From NCBI GenBank assembly GCA_933228675.1, contig OW121742.1:36960779-37024778 (forward strand): a stretch of 64,000 nucleotides of DNA, given 5' to 3'. The DNA is from Stomorhina lunata. Lineage: Eukaryota; Arthropoda; Insecta; Diptera; Rhiniidae. Position 1 is the first letter of the stretch, and each line of letters opens with the position of its first letter. This document shows positions 46,501 through 57,095 of the stretch, piece after piece. The notes under the pieces were generated by a model. It was not told where the DNA came from. It saw nothing but the letters and a program-made list of their open reading frames with translations, and did no database searches. The translations under genes and the position numbers were made by a program.

Positions 46501-49500
46501 ATAATTATTTCAATAATTAAGTCAATAAAATAATAAGAAAAAAATGATATTGTACAAAAGTGTTAATATCATTTGATGGCTTTAAGCAATTAGAAAATAT
46601 TTTTTTTATTTACATTTAAGTGTTTTCGCAATAAAAACCAATAAATTATTTATTCATACTCGCAGATATGAATTTTATGGTTTTTTGCATTTCAAACTAA
46701 AAACCATTCGAAACAAAAGTTCTTATTTTCTAAGCACAAGATTCTATAAATCGTTCTTAAGGCCCCAGAGTTTATTACAGATAATTACTTGTAATATTAT
46801 TAAATGTCATTTTTAATGGTCATGTAAATTATACCCGAGTGAAAAAAATGGAATAAAATCGTGTCTGCTATTAATATTAAAGGCTTCCACAATGTAGTCA
46901 TTGAGTTAGACTTAATGCTTTAAGTAGCTTTAGAGTTTATGGGGACAATACAACCGGAAAATTTCAAAAAAAAACCTTATAGGGAAAGCATTAGATTGTG
47001 GTTAACTTAAGTACAGATTTTAAAATTTTTCAAAAATTGACTATTTATTGGAAAATTTTCGAAAATTTTTTGAAAAATTAACTATTTATAGTCAAAATTG
47101 ACTATTCATAGGAAATTTTTCGAAAATTGACTATTAATAGGTAATTTTTCGAAAATTTACTATTAATAGGTAATTTTTCGAAAATTAACTTACTATTTAA
47201 AGGAAATTTTTCGAAAATTGACTATTTATAGAAAATTTTTCGAAAATTGACTATTTATAGGAAATTTCGCAAAAATTTACTATTTATAGGAAATTTTGCA
47301 AAAATTTACTATTTATAGGAAATTTTGCAAAAATTTACTATTTATAGGAAATTTTTCGAAAATTTACTATTTATAGGAAAATTTTTAAAAATTTACTGTT
47401 TATAGGAAAATTTTCGAAAATTGACTGTTTATAGGAAATTTTTTCGAAAATTAAATATTTAAAGGAAATTTTTCTAAAACTTAACATTTAAAGGAAATTT
47501 TTCGAAAATTTACTTTTTATAATAAATTTTTCCAAAATTGACTATTTATAGGAAATTTTTCGAAAATTGACAATTTATAGGAAATTTTTCGAAAATTGAC
47601 TATTTATAGGAAATTTTTCGAAAATTGACTATTTATAGAAAATTTTTCAAAAGTTGACTATTTATAGGAAATTTTTCGAAAATTAAATATTTAAAGGAAA
47701 TTTTTCTAAAATTTAATATTTAAAGGAAATTTTTCTAAAATTGACTGTTTATAGGAAATTTTTTGAAAATTGACTATTTATAGGAATTTTTTTGAAATTG
47801 ACTTTTACAGGAAATTTTTCGAAAATTGACTATTTATACGAAATTTTTCGAAAGTTAAATATTTTGGAAAATAGTTAAATGTCAATTTTGAAAAAACATC
47901 CTATATTTCCTATAAAAAATAGTAAATTTTCGAAAACTTAAGTAAATTTTTATAAAATATTGAGAAATTTCACATATAAATAGGAAATTTTTGAAAAAAT
48001 TCCTATGAAAATGTAAAACATTTGAAAAATTTCCTATAAAAATAGAAAATTTTTGAAAAATTTAAAATAAAAATACAAAATTTTTGAAAAATTTCCTATA
48101 AAAATAGAAAATTTTTGAAAAATTTCCCATAAAAATAGAAAATTTTTGAAAAATTTCCAATAAAAATAGAAAATTTTTTTAAAATTTCCTATAAAAATAG
48201 AAAATTTTTGAAAAATTTCCTATAAAAATAGAAAATTTTTGAAAAATTTCCTATAAAAATTGAAAATTTTTTTTATTAAAATAAAAATTTTTTGAAAAAT
48301 TTCCTATAAAAGTAATAAATTTTTAAAAGTTTTTTTGTAAAAATAATAAGTTTTTGAAATTTTTTGATATAAAAATAGTGAATTTTTGAAAAATTTCCTA
48401 TAAATAGTTAATTTAAAAAAAATCTTTTAAGGTCAAATGTATTTCTCTTTTTCGAAGTTCTTTTGATTTTCATTCCATCATCGGCATCATTAAAGTATCC
48501 TTTGTCTCTAATATTCTCAATAAATCTTTAGACAATCCTTCCTGCAACAATTGCTATCATTGAAAGGAATTACTAAAACCTTCTCGTTTACTACCATAAT
48601 ATCCTTTTAATGTGTCAAGTGCACATTTCTCCTTTTTTTGTTTTTGTAATTTACACAAAAGGATGTTACTTGGTAATTACAAGAAAGAAAATCATTGACA
48701 GAGAAAATGTTCACTTGAGTTATTACTATGAGCATTTTAACTCATTTGCAACTTGACATCTGCCGGCACTAAGTCTAATAGTTTGTTTCCCAGGGAGTCT
48801 GACGGTGTGTCTGTCTATCCAAATATATGTCCGCCCGTCCGTCTGTCTGTCCGTCTATTCGCCTGTCTTACCATTTATCTTTCTCCTTTTTACATCCTAA
48901 CGAGACTGACAATATTTCTGTTTTTTTTTTCTTCAAAATGATAAGCGTATTATAGAAATTATTTCAAAACTGTACTTTACCTCGAACTTTACTTAGAAAC
49001 AAAAAAAAAATTAAGAATTAAAAATCAATAAACTTTATTTTCTTTTTATCCTCATGCAACAGAAACTAATATTATATTTGGTTGGATTGGCTTGATTTCG
49101 TTTGGTTTTGGGTTGAATTTTCATATTATATTTTTAGGGTCGTAAATTAATATTATAGACTGCATTCTGTCAGGATATTTTGAGAGCTTTGTTGGTAAAT
49201 GGATATTTTGTTTTGCTTTTCAATTTCATTACTTGTCTTGTTGTTGTTTATTGTTGCAAGTGTGTAACTAAATGAATGAACATTTGTTATAAATTTTAGA
49301 AATAATATTTAAATTTTCATGTAGAAAAAGTTGTATTTAAAGTAAGAAATGAATGAAATAGAACTCATATCCCTCCATTTTTGGCATAACATTTTTCTAT
49401 AAAATAAAAATTTTTTGAAAAATTTCCTATAAAAATAAGAAATTTTTTAAAAATTTCCTACAAAAATAAGAAATTTTTGAAAAATTTCCTACAAAAATAA

Positions 49501-52382
49501 GAAATTTTTAAAAAATTTCCTATAAAACTAATGAGTTTGTGAAAAATTCCCTATAAAACTAATGAATTTGTGAAAAATTTCCTATAAAAATAAGAAATTT
49601 TTAAAAATTTGGTATAAAAATAAGAAATTCTTTAAAAATTTCTTATAAAAATAAGAATTTTTTGAAAAATTTCTTATAAAAATAAGAAATTTTTGAAAAA
49701 TTTCTTATAAAAATAAGAAATTTTTGAAAAATTTCTTATAAAAATAAGAAATTTTTGAAAAATTTCTTATAAAAATAAGAAATTTTTGAAAAATTTGTTA
49801 TTAAAATAAGAAATTTTGAAAAATTTCTTTTAAAAATAAGAAATTATGAAAAATTTCTTTTAAAAATAAGAAATTTTTGAAAAATTTCTTATAAAAATAA
49901 ACAATTTTGTAAAAAATTTCTTATAAAAATAAGAAATTTTGTAAAAATTTTCTTATAAAAATAACAAATTTTTTAAAAATTTCTTACAAAAATAAGAAAT
50001 TTTTGAATCATTTCCTATAAAAATAAGAAATTTTTGAAAAATTTCTTATAAAAATAAGAAATTTTTTAAAAACTTCTTATAAAAATAAATTTTTTTTTTT
50101 AAATTTCTTATAAAAATAAGAAATTTTTTAAAAATTTCTTATAAAAATAAGAAATTTTTTAAAAATTTCTTATAAAAATAAGAAATTTTTTAAAAATTTC
50201 TTATAAAAATAAGAAATTTTTTAAAAATTTCTTATAAAAATAAGAAATTTTTTAAAAATTTCTTATAAAAATAAGAAATTTTTAAAAATAATTTTATAAA
50301 AATAAGAAATTTTAAAAAAGTTCCCATAAAAATATGAAATTTTTGAATCATTTCCTATAAAAATAAGAAATTTTTGAAAAATTTCCTATAAAAATAAGAA
50401 AATTGAAAAAAATCCCTATGATAATAAGAAATTTACAAAAAATTTTCTTAAAAAATAAAAAATATATATAATAATAAAATATATATAAAAATATGGAATT
50501 TAAAAAAAAAATCTAAAAAACAAATAAATTTTTGAAAATTTTTCTAAAAAAATAAGAAATTTTTGAAAAATTTCCTTTAAAAATTAGAAATTTTTAAAAA
50601 ACTTCCAATAAAAAAAAGAAAATTTTTGAAAAATTTCCTATAAAAATAGGAGTTTTTAAAAAATTTCCTATGAAACTTAAAAATTTTTGAAAAATTTCCT
50701 ATAAAAATAGGAATTTTTGAAAAATTTTCTATAAAACTAAAAAAATTTTGAAAAATTTCCTATAAAAATAAGAAATTTTTGAAAAATTTCTTATAAAAAT
50801 AAAAAAAATTTCTAATAAAAATAAGAAATTTTTGAAAAGTTTCTTATAAAAATAAGAAATTTTCTATAAAACTAAAAAATTTTTGAAAAATTTCCTTAAT
50901 AATAAGAAATTTTAAAAAAATTTCTTATTAAAATAAGAAATTTTTAAAAAAAATTTTATTAAAATAAGAAATTTTTGAAAAATTTCCTATAAAAATAGAA
51001 ATTTTTGAAAAATTTCCTTTAAAAATAAGAAATTTTTGAAAAATTTCCTAAAAAAATAAGAAATTTTTGAAAAATTTCCTATAAAAATAAGAAATTTTTG
51101 AAAAATTTCCTATAAAAATAAGAAATTTTTGAAAAATTTCCTATAAAAAATAGAAACTTTTTGAAAAATTTCCTATAAAAATAAGAACTTTTTGAAAAAT
51201 TTCCTATAAAAATAGGAACTTTTTGAAAATTTTCCTATAAAAATAGGAACTTTTTAAAAAATTTCCTATAAAAATAGGAAATTTTTGAAAAATTTCCTAT
51301 ACAAATAGAAAATTTTTGAAAAATTGACTATCAAAATAAAAAGTTTTTGAAAAATTTCCTATAAAAATAAAAGTTGTAAAAAATAATTGCACGAAAATAT
51401 TGATTACCTGGTGGTAGTAAGGTAGATAATTGTCTCTGGTATAGATTGTTAAGGGCCAATAAAGAATTATTTTAAAATAATGTAGACATATTAAAAAAAA
51501 TGGATCTAAGAAGCCGCTAAACAAACTTATTAACCGACAAAACTACTGGTTATTGTGCTAAACTCCTTCCCATTACCCCAAATCTCCTATCCCAATTGAA
51601 AAAATCACTTACAAAATTTCGCTACCACAAACGAAATAAGGGCGGTCTTGTACATGTGTGTACACAAGTTCGTACGTTTATGGACTTGTTTACACTATCA
51701 ATACTAGTATCTCTATAGTATAAAACTGGTAACTGCTATAAGAGATAGGAAAAGCTGTGTACTTGAACTATGTTAACCTTTTTTTGGTTTTTGTTTATAA
51801 TAATAAAAATCACTTAAAATAAAACAAACTGCTGGGATGTTCAAAAGGGGGTGGCGGCGGGGGTTGTAAAGAGTTTTGAAGAAGAATTTTTCTTTTTTTT
51901 TTTTTTGGTAAAAATAACAAAAGTTTTGATATTTTTAAAATGCCAAGAATAATGACATGACAGCAGAGAAGACAAAAAAAAAACTATACTATGATAGTTT
52001 GTCTTCTGTTTGCTTTGGGAGCTTTATAGTTTTTTAAATAAGTTATGTCTAGCCATATATAATATCTTTGTATCTAGATACTATATGAGAATAAGTATAA
52101 AGGAAAATATTTTTGGAGAAAAACCAACAAACTCGTGGATATCATATAAGGAAACAGGAAATATGAAATTATATAAAAAAGTGTTTATGTATGAGAGTTA
52201 TTGTGTATGTGCGTGTGTGTGTCTAATTCGACTTGAGTAAAAACAAATAAATTTCACAAAAACTTACTTTAGATTTGCCAATAAACGAAAAGAATCTCCA
52301 CTTAAATTGTATCTGGATAAGGAGCAACAAAACGCGGCACAGCCGAGACGTTTTAATGTTGATGGCTCCACGGCTCCACAGC
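35346..52382 (-). CDS. form3: Formin B: INF2/Form3 orthologue-like formin; 5' end not recognised
   Basis: This is an INF2-group formin (Form3 in Drosophila), an actin nucleator and elongator regulated by DID-DAD contact. Exons in transcript order: 52382-52268, 46422-46275, 43077-42227, 40883-40689, 40616-40516, 40444-40195, 40136-39757, 39689-39372, 39304-39112, 38785-38652, 38584-38375, 37528-35346. Phases agree throughout (1691 codons plus stop). Domains in order: DID end (VGDIIVQLDVFDEQRE, INLNSHLDVFYAIL, as INF2 LIQLEAFEE..LNSH), FTCQNC, FH1 (PPPPPPP runs), FH2 (LNWGKIPPHKV, NYKLRIESM, GNFLNSGGYAGNAAG, DFFCEDPASFRLEECFKIF), WH2/DAD-like EEDDLMEFLRSS, then a long Ser/Arg/Asn-rich tail. Long introns hold ~47-bp and 29-31-bp minisatellites. 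The DID exons proper must lie upstream. The family assignment is firm; orthology to form3 rather than to a fly-specific duplicate is inferred. Confidence 0.92.
37560..38360. repeat. ~47-bp minisatellite in formin B intron (variant 1)
   Basis: The words GGTTCTTTAAGGAACTT, AATCTATGG.TAACAGAGC and TTTAATCGTA recur about every 47 bases for roughly 16 units. They fill the 846-bp intron between exons 38375-38584 and 35346-37528. Confidence 0.85.
39372..39689 (-). CDS. form3: Formin B WH2/DAD-like exon
   Basis: It encodes ANQNGTPVSDYENQYSLDCS, later RRRRSRVMAEEDDLMEFLRS. The basic cluster plus EEDDLMEFL is a good candidate for the autoinhibitory DAD / actin-binding WH2 segment and matches formin A DDLMTFL. 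It ends at a phase-1 GTAGGA donor. Three small exons (39304-39112, 38785-38652, 38584-38375) follow with no recognised domain; the last carries an Asn run coded by AAC/AAT repeats. Confidence 0.8.
39757..40883 (-). CDS. form3: Formin B FH2 core exons (four exons)
   Basis: Exons 40883-40689, 40616-40516, 40444-40195 and 40136-39757 are separated by 58-72-nt introns. Motifs: YNSNEDIVQLIQDGNH, RLGRAEKFLLLLMEVP, NYKLRIESMLLKEEF, GNFLNSGGYAGNAAGVKL, RANKPGMNLIHF, DFFCEDPASFRLEECFKIFQ and the basic-acidic coil KENEKRQQLEEQANLRQKQ. The third exon is exactly 250 nt, and the second exactly 101 nt, in both formins. Confidence 0.93.
40950..42190. repeat. ~47-bp minisatellite in formin B intron (variant 2)
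   Basis: Units contain GGTTCTTTAAGGAACTTGAA, TCGATAGGCAACCGAAC and TTTAATCGTA. This intron's units carry TCGATAGGCAACC where variant 1 has TCTATGG and variant 3 TCTAGAGG. About 25 units, some with partial internal duplications near 41300 and 41780. Confidence 0.9.
42227..43077 (-). CDS. form3: Formin B FH1 exon
   Basis: The exon opens VADTPQEVPFLSILQHLLRI and continues WDTTEKLVHRATLLE, which matches INF2 LLHLEP..LLWEALESLVNRAVLL. FTCQNC follows, then an FH1 of about 65 residues with seven-proline runs, and FH2 starts at MKTLNWGKIPPHKV. The end, RSLNVNIFLKQFKG, is almost the INF2 consensus. The donor is phase 2. Confidence 0.93.
43450..45490. repeat. ~47-bp minisatellite in formin B intron (variant 3)
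   Basis: Units contain GGTTGTTTAAGGAACTTGAA, TCTAGAGGTAACCAAGC and TTTAATCGTA, for about 43 units. Alternating sub-types (CCAAGCTTTAATCG versus GAGAGCTTAATTCATAG) form a two-unit higher-order pattern at 44280-45060. Confidence 0.92.
45989..46047. repeat. Perfect 27-bp inverted repeat with 5-nt loop
   Basis: Left arm 45989-46015 (TTTTTATCACGGATCGTGAG...) is exactly complementary to right arm 46021-46047 (...TCACGATCCGTGATAAAAA), with loop CTTGA. It lies in a formin B intron. The sequence before it (GTAATCGAGCTT) resembles the ~47-bp family, so the hairpin may come from an inverted duplication of one unit. Confidence 0.85.
46275..46422 (-). CDS. form3: Formin B exon with the end of DID
   Basis: It encodes KVAQSVGDIIVQLDVFDEQR, a short acidic stretch, and GPNGINLNSHLDVFYAILRQ. 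The QLDVFDE...INLNSH..VF pattern is the INF2 DID C-terminus. Its phase (one base in, phase 0 out) is shared with formin A exon 26547-26685. Confidence 0.88.
46995..47885. repeat. 29-bp minisatellite, forward orientation (formin B intron)
   Basis: About 29 units of the TTGACTATTTATAGGAAA, TTTTTCGAAAA type, with TTTACTATT and GCAAAAATT variants. Confidence 0.92.
47890..48425. repeat. 31-bp minisatellite, reverse orientation, abutting the forward array
   Basis: About 17 units of TTTTTGAAAAATTTCC, TATAAAAATAGAAAA, in the opposite sense to 46995-47885. The two arrays meet at about 47885 with almost no spacer, so a transcript of this intron could fold on itself. Confidence 0.9.
48426..49384. other. 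Formin B intron spacer, no gene seen
   Basis: Unique AT-rich sequence with a short pyrimidine microsatellite of GTCTGTCTGTCCGTCT type at about 48836-48870. No exon-like segment on the minus strand was recognised. Confidence 0.55.
49385..51375. repeat. 31-bp minisatellite, reverse orientation (formin B intron)
   Basis: About 64 units of AAATTTTTGAAAAATTTCT(C), TATAAAAATAAG. Several sub-blocks are homogenised (for example 49660-49800 and 50100-50280), each with its own variant base. Confidence 0.93.
51376..52267. other. Formin B intron, unique part
   Basis: No exon seen. It includes the G-rich run GGGGGTGGCGGCGGGGG (51847-51863), a possible two-tetrad quadruplex, and poly-T near 51891-51905. 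Confidence 0.5.
52268..52382 (-). CDS. form3: Formin B candidate upstream exon
   Basis: A 115-nt open segment between TTTTTTTGTAAG and a perfect GTAAGTTTTT donor. It encodes CGAVEPSTLKRLGCAAFCC, SLSRYNLSGDSFRLLANL, and ends with two bases that complete AAA with the exon at 46422. Codon phase and splice sites support it. Similarity to the INF2 DID (R..F.G....L..L) is weak, so it is less secure than the other exons. Its neighbours on both sides are AT-rich. Confidence 0.5.
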
Positions 52383-53620
52383 CTTACAAAAAAAGTTGAA
52401 AGGACGGAATTAGGAAATATACTTATGTATTCAAAAGATCCTTGGCATTAGCCCACACTCAATAACAAAAATCTTTAAATATTTTGGAATCAAAATTTAA
52501 ATGACGCCATTAAAAAAAATGTTAAACAAATTTGCACAAACACTTTTAGTTTTAAAGAGATATCCCACATTTTTTTTAATTAAACTATTTCTTCAAAACT
52601 TTTAATTTTTCTTTTAAAAATTTTTATGACCTTTAAATAACACCAAACTTTTCTTTTCTTAATTCAACAAATTTTCAGGCCTTTTTATAATTTTTCTTTA
52701 ATTTTCTTTAAAACTTTCGTTTTTTTTTTCATCAAATTTTTTTGTTTTGTTATTTCCTTGTTTTCACTTTAATTTCCCCTGATACTGAATTTCTTTAATT
52801 AATTTCCTTATTTCATTTTATTAAATTTTATTTCATTTATTTTTTGTTTCATTCAAATTTTCCTTTTTTTAATTTTTGTTTTAGCTGCTTCCGTGCAATA
52901 ATTGTCGGTTTTTATATTTAACATAACGACCGAACTTGTGTATACTTTTTCTGCGCCCTTACCACTAGAGACTAAAACTACTCGAATTTCTTTTTCCATC
53001 TACTACTTTTGGCCATATATACTCTAGATATATAGTATAGACTTCAGATATGAGTTTTAAATAAGTTTTTTGTTTGATTTTTTTTTGTTGGAGCCTGTCG
53101 ACATCAATCCAAAAAATAAAAAAAAAATATATACGAAGTAGATGAGCAAAATTACACGTGAAAAATTTTGGGTGATATTTTTGAATATATAGAATTTTAA
53201 AATGAATCCAAATTCCTTTATAGGCATTAAAATTGTTTTAAAATTATGAGACATAGATTTGAATGTTACACAGTGGGTTGTAAACAAGAATATTAAATTA
53301 ATTTAAAATTTTCCAAGTTAAAAATCCTTAAAATACCACCAAAAAAATTCCATAATTTTTATATCCTACTTAGTACTAGAACAATACTAAATAGATAATA
53401 TCGAATAATTATATTTGCCTTCGTGGACTAGACAACGATTATAGCGGTCGTACAATTTTATGATACGATTTTGATAGTACAATTTATATTTACAATCAAA
53501 ATAGATCTCAGTTTTGGCGACTGCCTTATCATCGATAAGAATCCAGATGAGAATGCTAGAAAGAAACATTCTCTTAAGGAGCCATAACAGAAAAGAATCG
53601 CTGGAACCCAGATCTATAGC
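52383..53620. other. Upstream intron or 5' flank of formin B, no gene seen
   Basis: Very AT-rich, with long T and A runs. I found no additional DID exon. The ORFs here are short, with no family resemblance. Confidence 0.45.
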
Positions 53621-53627
53621 CTTCTTC

Positions 53628-53735
53628 TTCTGTTATCCTTGACTCCCAGTGGAGCATAGGGCCTCTATAGCCTAATTACAAACATTTTCGGTGAGTTCAA
53701 TTCCGTGCGGGCTTATTTTTCATGAATTCCCCTAT
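53628..53735 (-). mobile_element. 3'-end fragment of the RTE-type element seen at 11272
   Basis: TTGACTCCCAGTGGAGCATA followed by GTGAGTTCAATTCCGTGCGG parallels TTGACTCCCATTGGAGTATA and GCGAACTCAATTGCGAGG at 11276-11330, in the same orientation. Only the last ~100 bp is present. Confidence 0.5.
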
Positions 53736-53839
53736 TATAAACTAACTGGAAGAATAATTTTATGTAAAAAGGGAGTTTCAATTTAAAATTTTAATTTTTT
53801 CTCATTTTTTGAATTTTATATCAAAGTAGCTGTACCAAC

Positions 53840-54260
53840 CGCATATTGCTGCGCCATCAACTAAAATAAATTTTAAGAAAGACATTACACAAATATCTAA
53901 TTCATTTTGAGTCATTTTATTGATTTTGTCCGATCAACACATGATCAAATGCATAGTTTACGACTCAATTTATTTTGATTAATGTTCAGTGGCGCCATCT
54001 GGCGAAAATTTAGTCTCAGAAATTAGAAACATTCCTCACTTCATGCACAACCACCTTGTTTAAGATCATTATAAGATATAATAAAATGCATAGTTAACGA
54101 TTCAATTAATTTTAAATAATTTACAATGGCATTACAGTGGCCAAATGAATATGCATTGCTAATGATTCATTTAATTTTTAACAATTTTCAGTGGCTCCAT
54201 CTATCGGCCGCACGAAATTATAATATTCTTTCGACTCATAATCAACAACTTTAGTAAAGA
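53840..54260. repeat. Decayed ~110-130-bp direct repeat with GGCGCCATCT motif
   Basis: ATGATCAAATGCATA(G/A)TTTA, GATTCAATTAATTTT and CAGTGGC(G/T)CCATCT recur in order at 53938-54000, 54070-54140 and 54145-54205. The same CGCCATCT word appears near 15390. The class is unknown. Confidence 0.45.
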
Positions 54261-54885
54261 TCATAACATGATCAAATGCATAATTTAGTGTTATATAATG
54301 GACAAACATTCATTTTTATATATATATATTGATAAGGGAAAAGTGAAAATTCCCCCCGTTATTCTGATTTATAAAAGGGAAACTAGGAAATATTTAAACA
54401 TTCGCAGGGAATTGTTATACATAATCGGGATGCTAGAGAATAAGGATTTAATTAAAAACCGAATTTATAAAATTCCATTGATTTTGATTCATATTTCACA
54501 CTGTGCGTTGTCTTGATAAAGAGGATCTTCCTTTTTCTTAAAAGTCGTTTTATAGCGATGCCACATTTCACGATATATAATAGTTTTTCTATTTGAAACA
54601 GTCGAACATTTTACCATTGGTGCATGTTTATTATTGATATCAAAGACAAGGATAGTTAGATTTAGGTCCATTATTTTGAGTACCTTCCATACAAAGATGC
54701 TCTCGGAAACAACTGAAATGACGATAAGACTCTGGTTAAGAGAGATATAGTAATGAAATTAGGTGCATATTAATTTCTGGTACCAAAGACAAGTTGATTT
54801 TCGTCAATATAGTTCATTTATTTCATATAGTACCTCCCATAAGCCTCACTTCCCGGATTTTTTGACATTTTGGCCACAAATATCA
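54261..54885. other. No gene seen; diffuse interspersed repeat
   Basis: Phrases such as CCATACAAA and GGTGCATATTAATTTCTGGT resemble the sequence that continues beyond the solo LTR at 55440-55760. The LTR therefore probably split an older interspersed element. Confidence 0.35.
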
Positions 54886-54889
54886 GTAT

Positions 54890-55430
54890 TGTTAAGTTTT
54901 TCCTTTAAAAACGTGGAAGGAATTCTTTTTGCAAACAACCGTAAATAAAATTAAAACACTATGTCGCTTTTAAATGTTATATCTTTATTATTAACTTTAA
55001 AGTTAATCACTTAAATACACTTAAAAAAATTGCTTTACAAATATTCTTAGCCTCACTGTTCTCTTATACGCGTCTCAATTAAAACTCTGCCACAAGATCA
55101 GTTCGTCAACCTTTTATAGTACAGATGAGAGTTTCTAACATTCTCTGCAGATGTAAATAAAGAGCTGCTGTCGTCGATTACACTAACAAAGCGGCTTACG
55201 AATGTTCATGCATGTCCCAATACATTCTCACTTGATCGAGAACACACTCACCCCTACGTTGTACAAATGGATTATCTGAAGTTAACAGCAATAGAGGGAG
55301 AGAGAGAGCGTAGATAAAGAGAAAAATGTTGCTCTACTCTACAGCAAAACATTAAGAGACAAAAACTAGGGGAAGAATTATAAGTAGTGAACTTTGCACA
55401 TTGGGGCGGATAACTTAAAAATTCGTGACA
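54890..55430 (-). mobile_element. Solo LTR (541 bp) with 4-bp target duplication GTAT
   Basis: On the plus strand the unit begins TGTTAAG and ends CGTGACA (TG...CA ends, short TGT/ACA inverted). It is bordered on both sides by GTAT (54886-54889 and 55431-55434). Read on the minus strand it starts TGTCACG, has a TATAAAAGG box (about 55111-55119) and, downstream, AATAAAGATATAACA (about 54976-54990), the usual U3-R order. This gives the minus-strand orientation. A 4-bp duplication suits Ty3/gypsy-type integrases, though family membership is inferred. No internal region is attached, so recombination between two LTRs has probably removed it. Confidence 0.8.
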
Positions 55431-55434
55431 GTAT

Positions 55435-56310
55435 ATTTTCATGAAATTTAAAACAAATACTGATTATGTACACAGAAATCACTGTACCAAAATTTCATTG
55501 AATTTTGTTCATATTTGGACCATAGCTTTCATACAAACTCTTCCGTCATAGCTCCCATACAAAGTCTTCTATCAGAACTCACTAAATAAGACGAAAATCA
55601 CCTGAATAATCGTATATCTTCAAATTGACAATTTTTGACTTTATTTGTTGCATACGCAATTTTAATGTAAACACTGGAATCCAATTGCCAAATTTCAAAA
55701 TAATCGGTCCACATTTGACCTCGATCTTATATAAGCTCCAATGACGGAAATACAAGTCATGAAAAAATTGTTGTATTTATGATGACAAAAATATTTGTCT
55801 TGGTAGACGAAATAGAACAGATATTTGACCTCAGTGAAGAAGGATATCATATGGTCGGGATTGACCGCATATAGAATTTTTTTACTTGTTCGCTTTGAAA
55901 CTAGGTCTTAAACTCTTATAGGGGATCTCTTTTGTATTACTGAAATGTTGAGGGTTATGTAGGGGATGTTGGATACCAAGCAATGCTCTGATTGGTCTTA
56001 ACTTGGTAAGTCCAGACTTATCTTGGTTATCGTTCATCTCAACTGTGGACACTGACCAATCAGAGGACGTACATTAACATACGTTAATGTACTGAGCTAA
56101 CATGTGCCGCGTGTTCTCCCATAAGAATGGTAAAAATATGGGTTAGGTTGTCGGGCTGGTAACCCACTCCAGAAAAAAACAATTACTATGAAAAGCTAAA
56201 ATTATAATTAAAACGGCCTTCTAATGTTAGAAGAGAGCCTCCGAATCTTCCATGGAAAGACCAAGTAGAGACAAAATCTTTAAAAGATTGACCTATGAAA
56301 TTGAGGAATA
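55435..56310. other. Interspersed repeat remains, no gene
   Basis: Contains phrases typical of old dispersed repeats (CGGTCCACATTTGACC, TTATATAAGCTCC) and a small inverted repeat GTACATTAAC..GTTAATGTAC at 56069-56092. No coding content. Confidence 0.4.
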
Positions 56311-56317
56311 TACGCAC

Positions 56318-56734
<417 letters not shown>

Positions 56735-56929
56735 GCAGAAGATCGAAGCTCATGGAATTCTTAAATATGCTCGGTCTTTGACCTTAACAGGTTGCAAATA
56801 AAGACCATTCAAGTAAGTGAGGATGCTCTTATGAACGTTAGCGATTAATTACAGATACAAAATGTGTGTGTTCTTACGATCGTTAAAACTTCACTAAAAT
56901 TAAGAATTCAAAAGACGCAAACAATAATC

Positions 56930-57095
56930 AAAGATTTTGCACTCCATACTTTTTTCTGTCAAATGTGAAATTAAAGTGGATGAAGAACAATAAAAAATGC
57001 ACAAACAAACATACATTTCATGACCACGTGTGTGTGCCTTAGCTTTCTCTCATTCACCAATCGTTTCCATTACTTGTTTCCGAATTAGAGTAAAA
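56930..57095. repeat. Dispersed repeat, copy 2 (partner at 16955-17115)
   Basis: Same ordered words as copy 1 (TTGCACTCCATAC, CTGTCAAATGTG, AAACAAACATACATTT, GACCACGTGTGTGT, CCTTAGCTTTC), with a few small indels. Confidence 0.6.
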
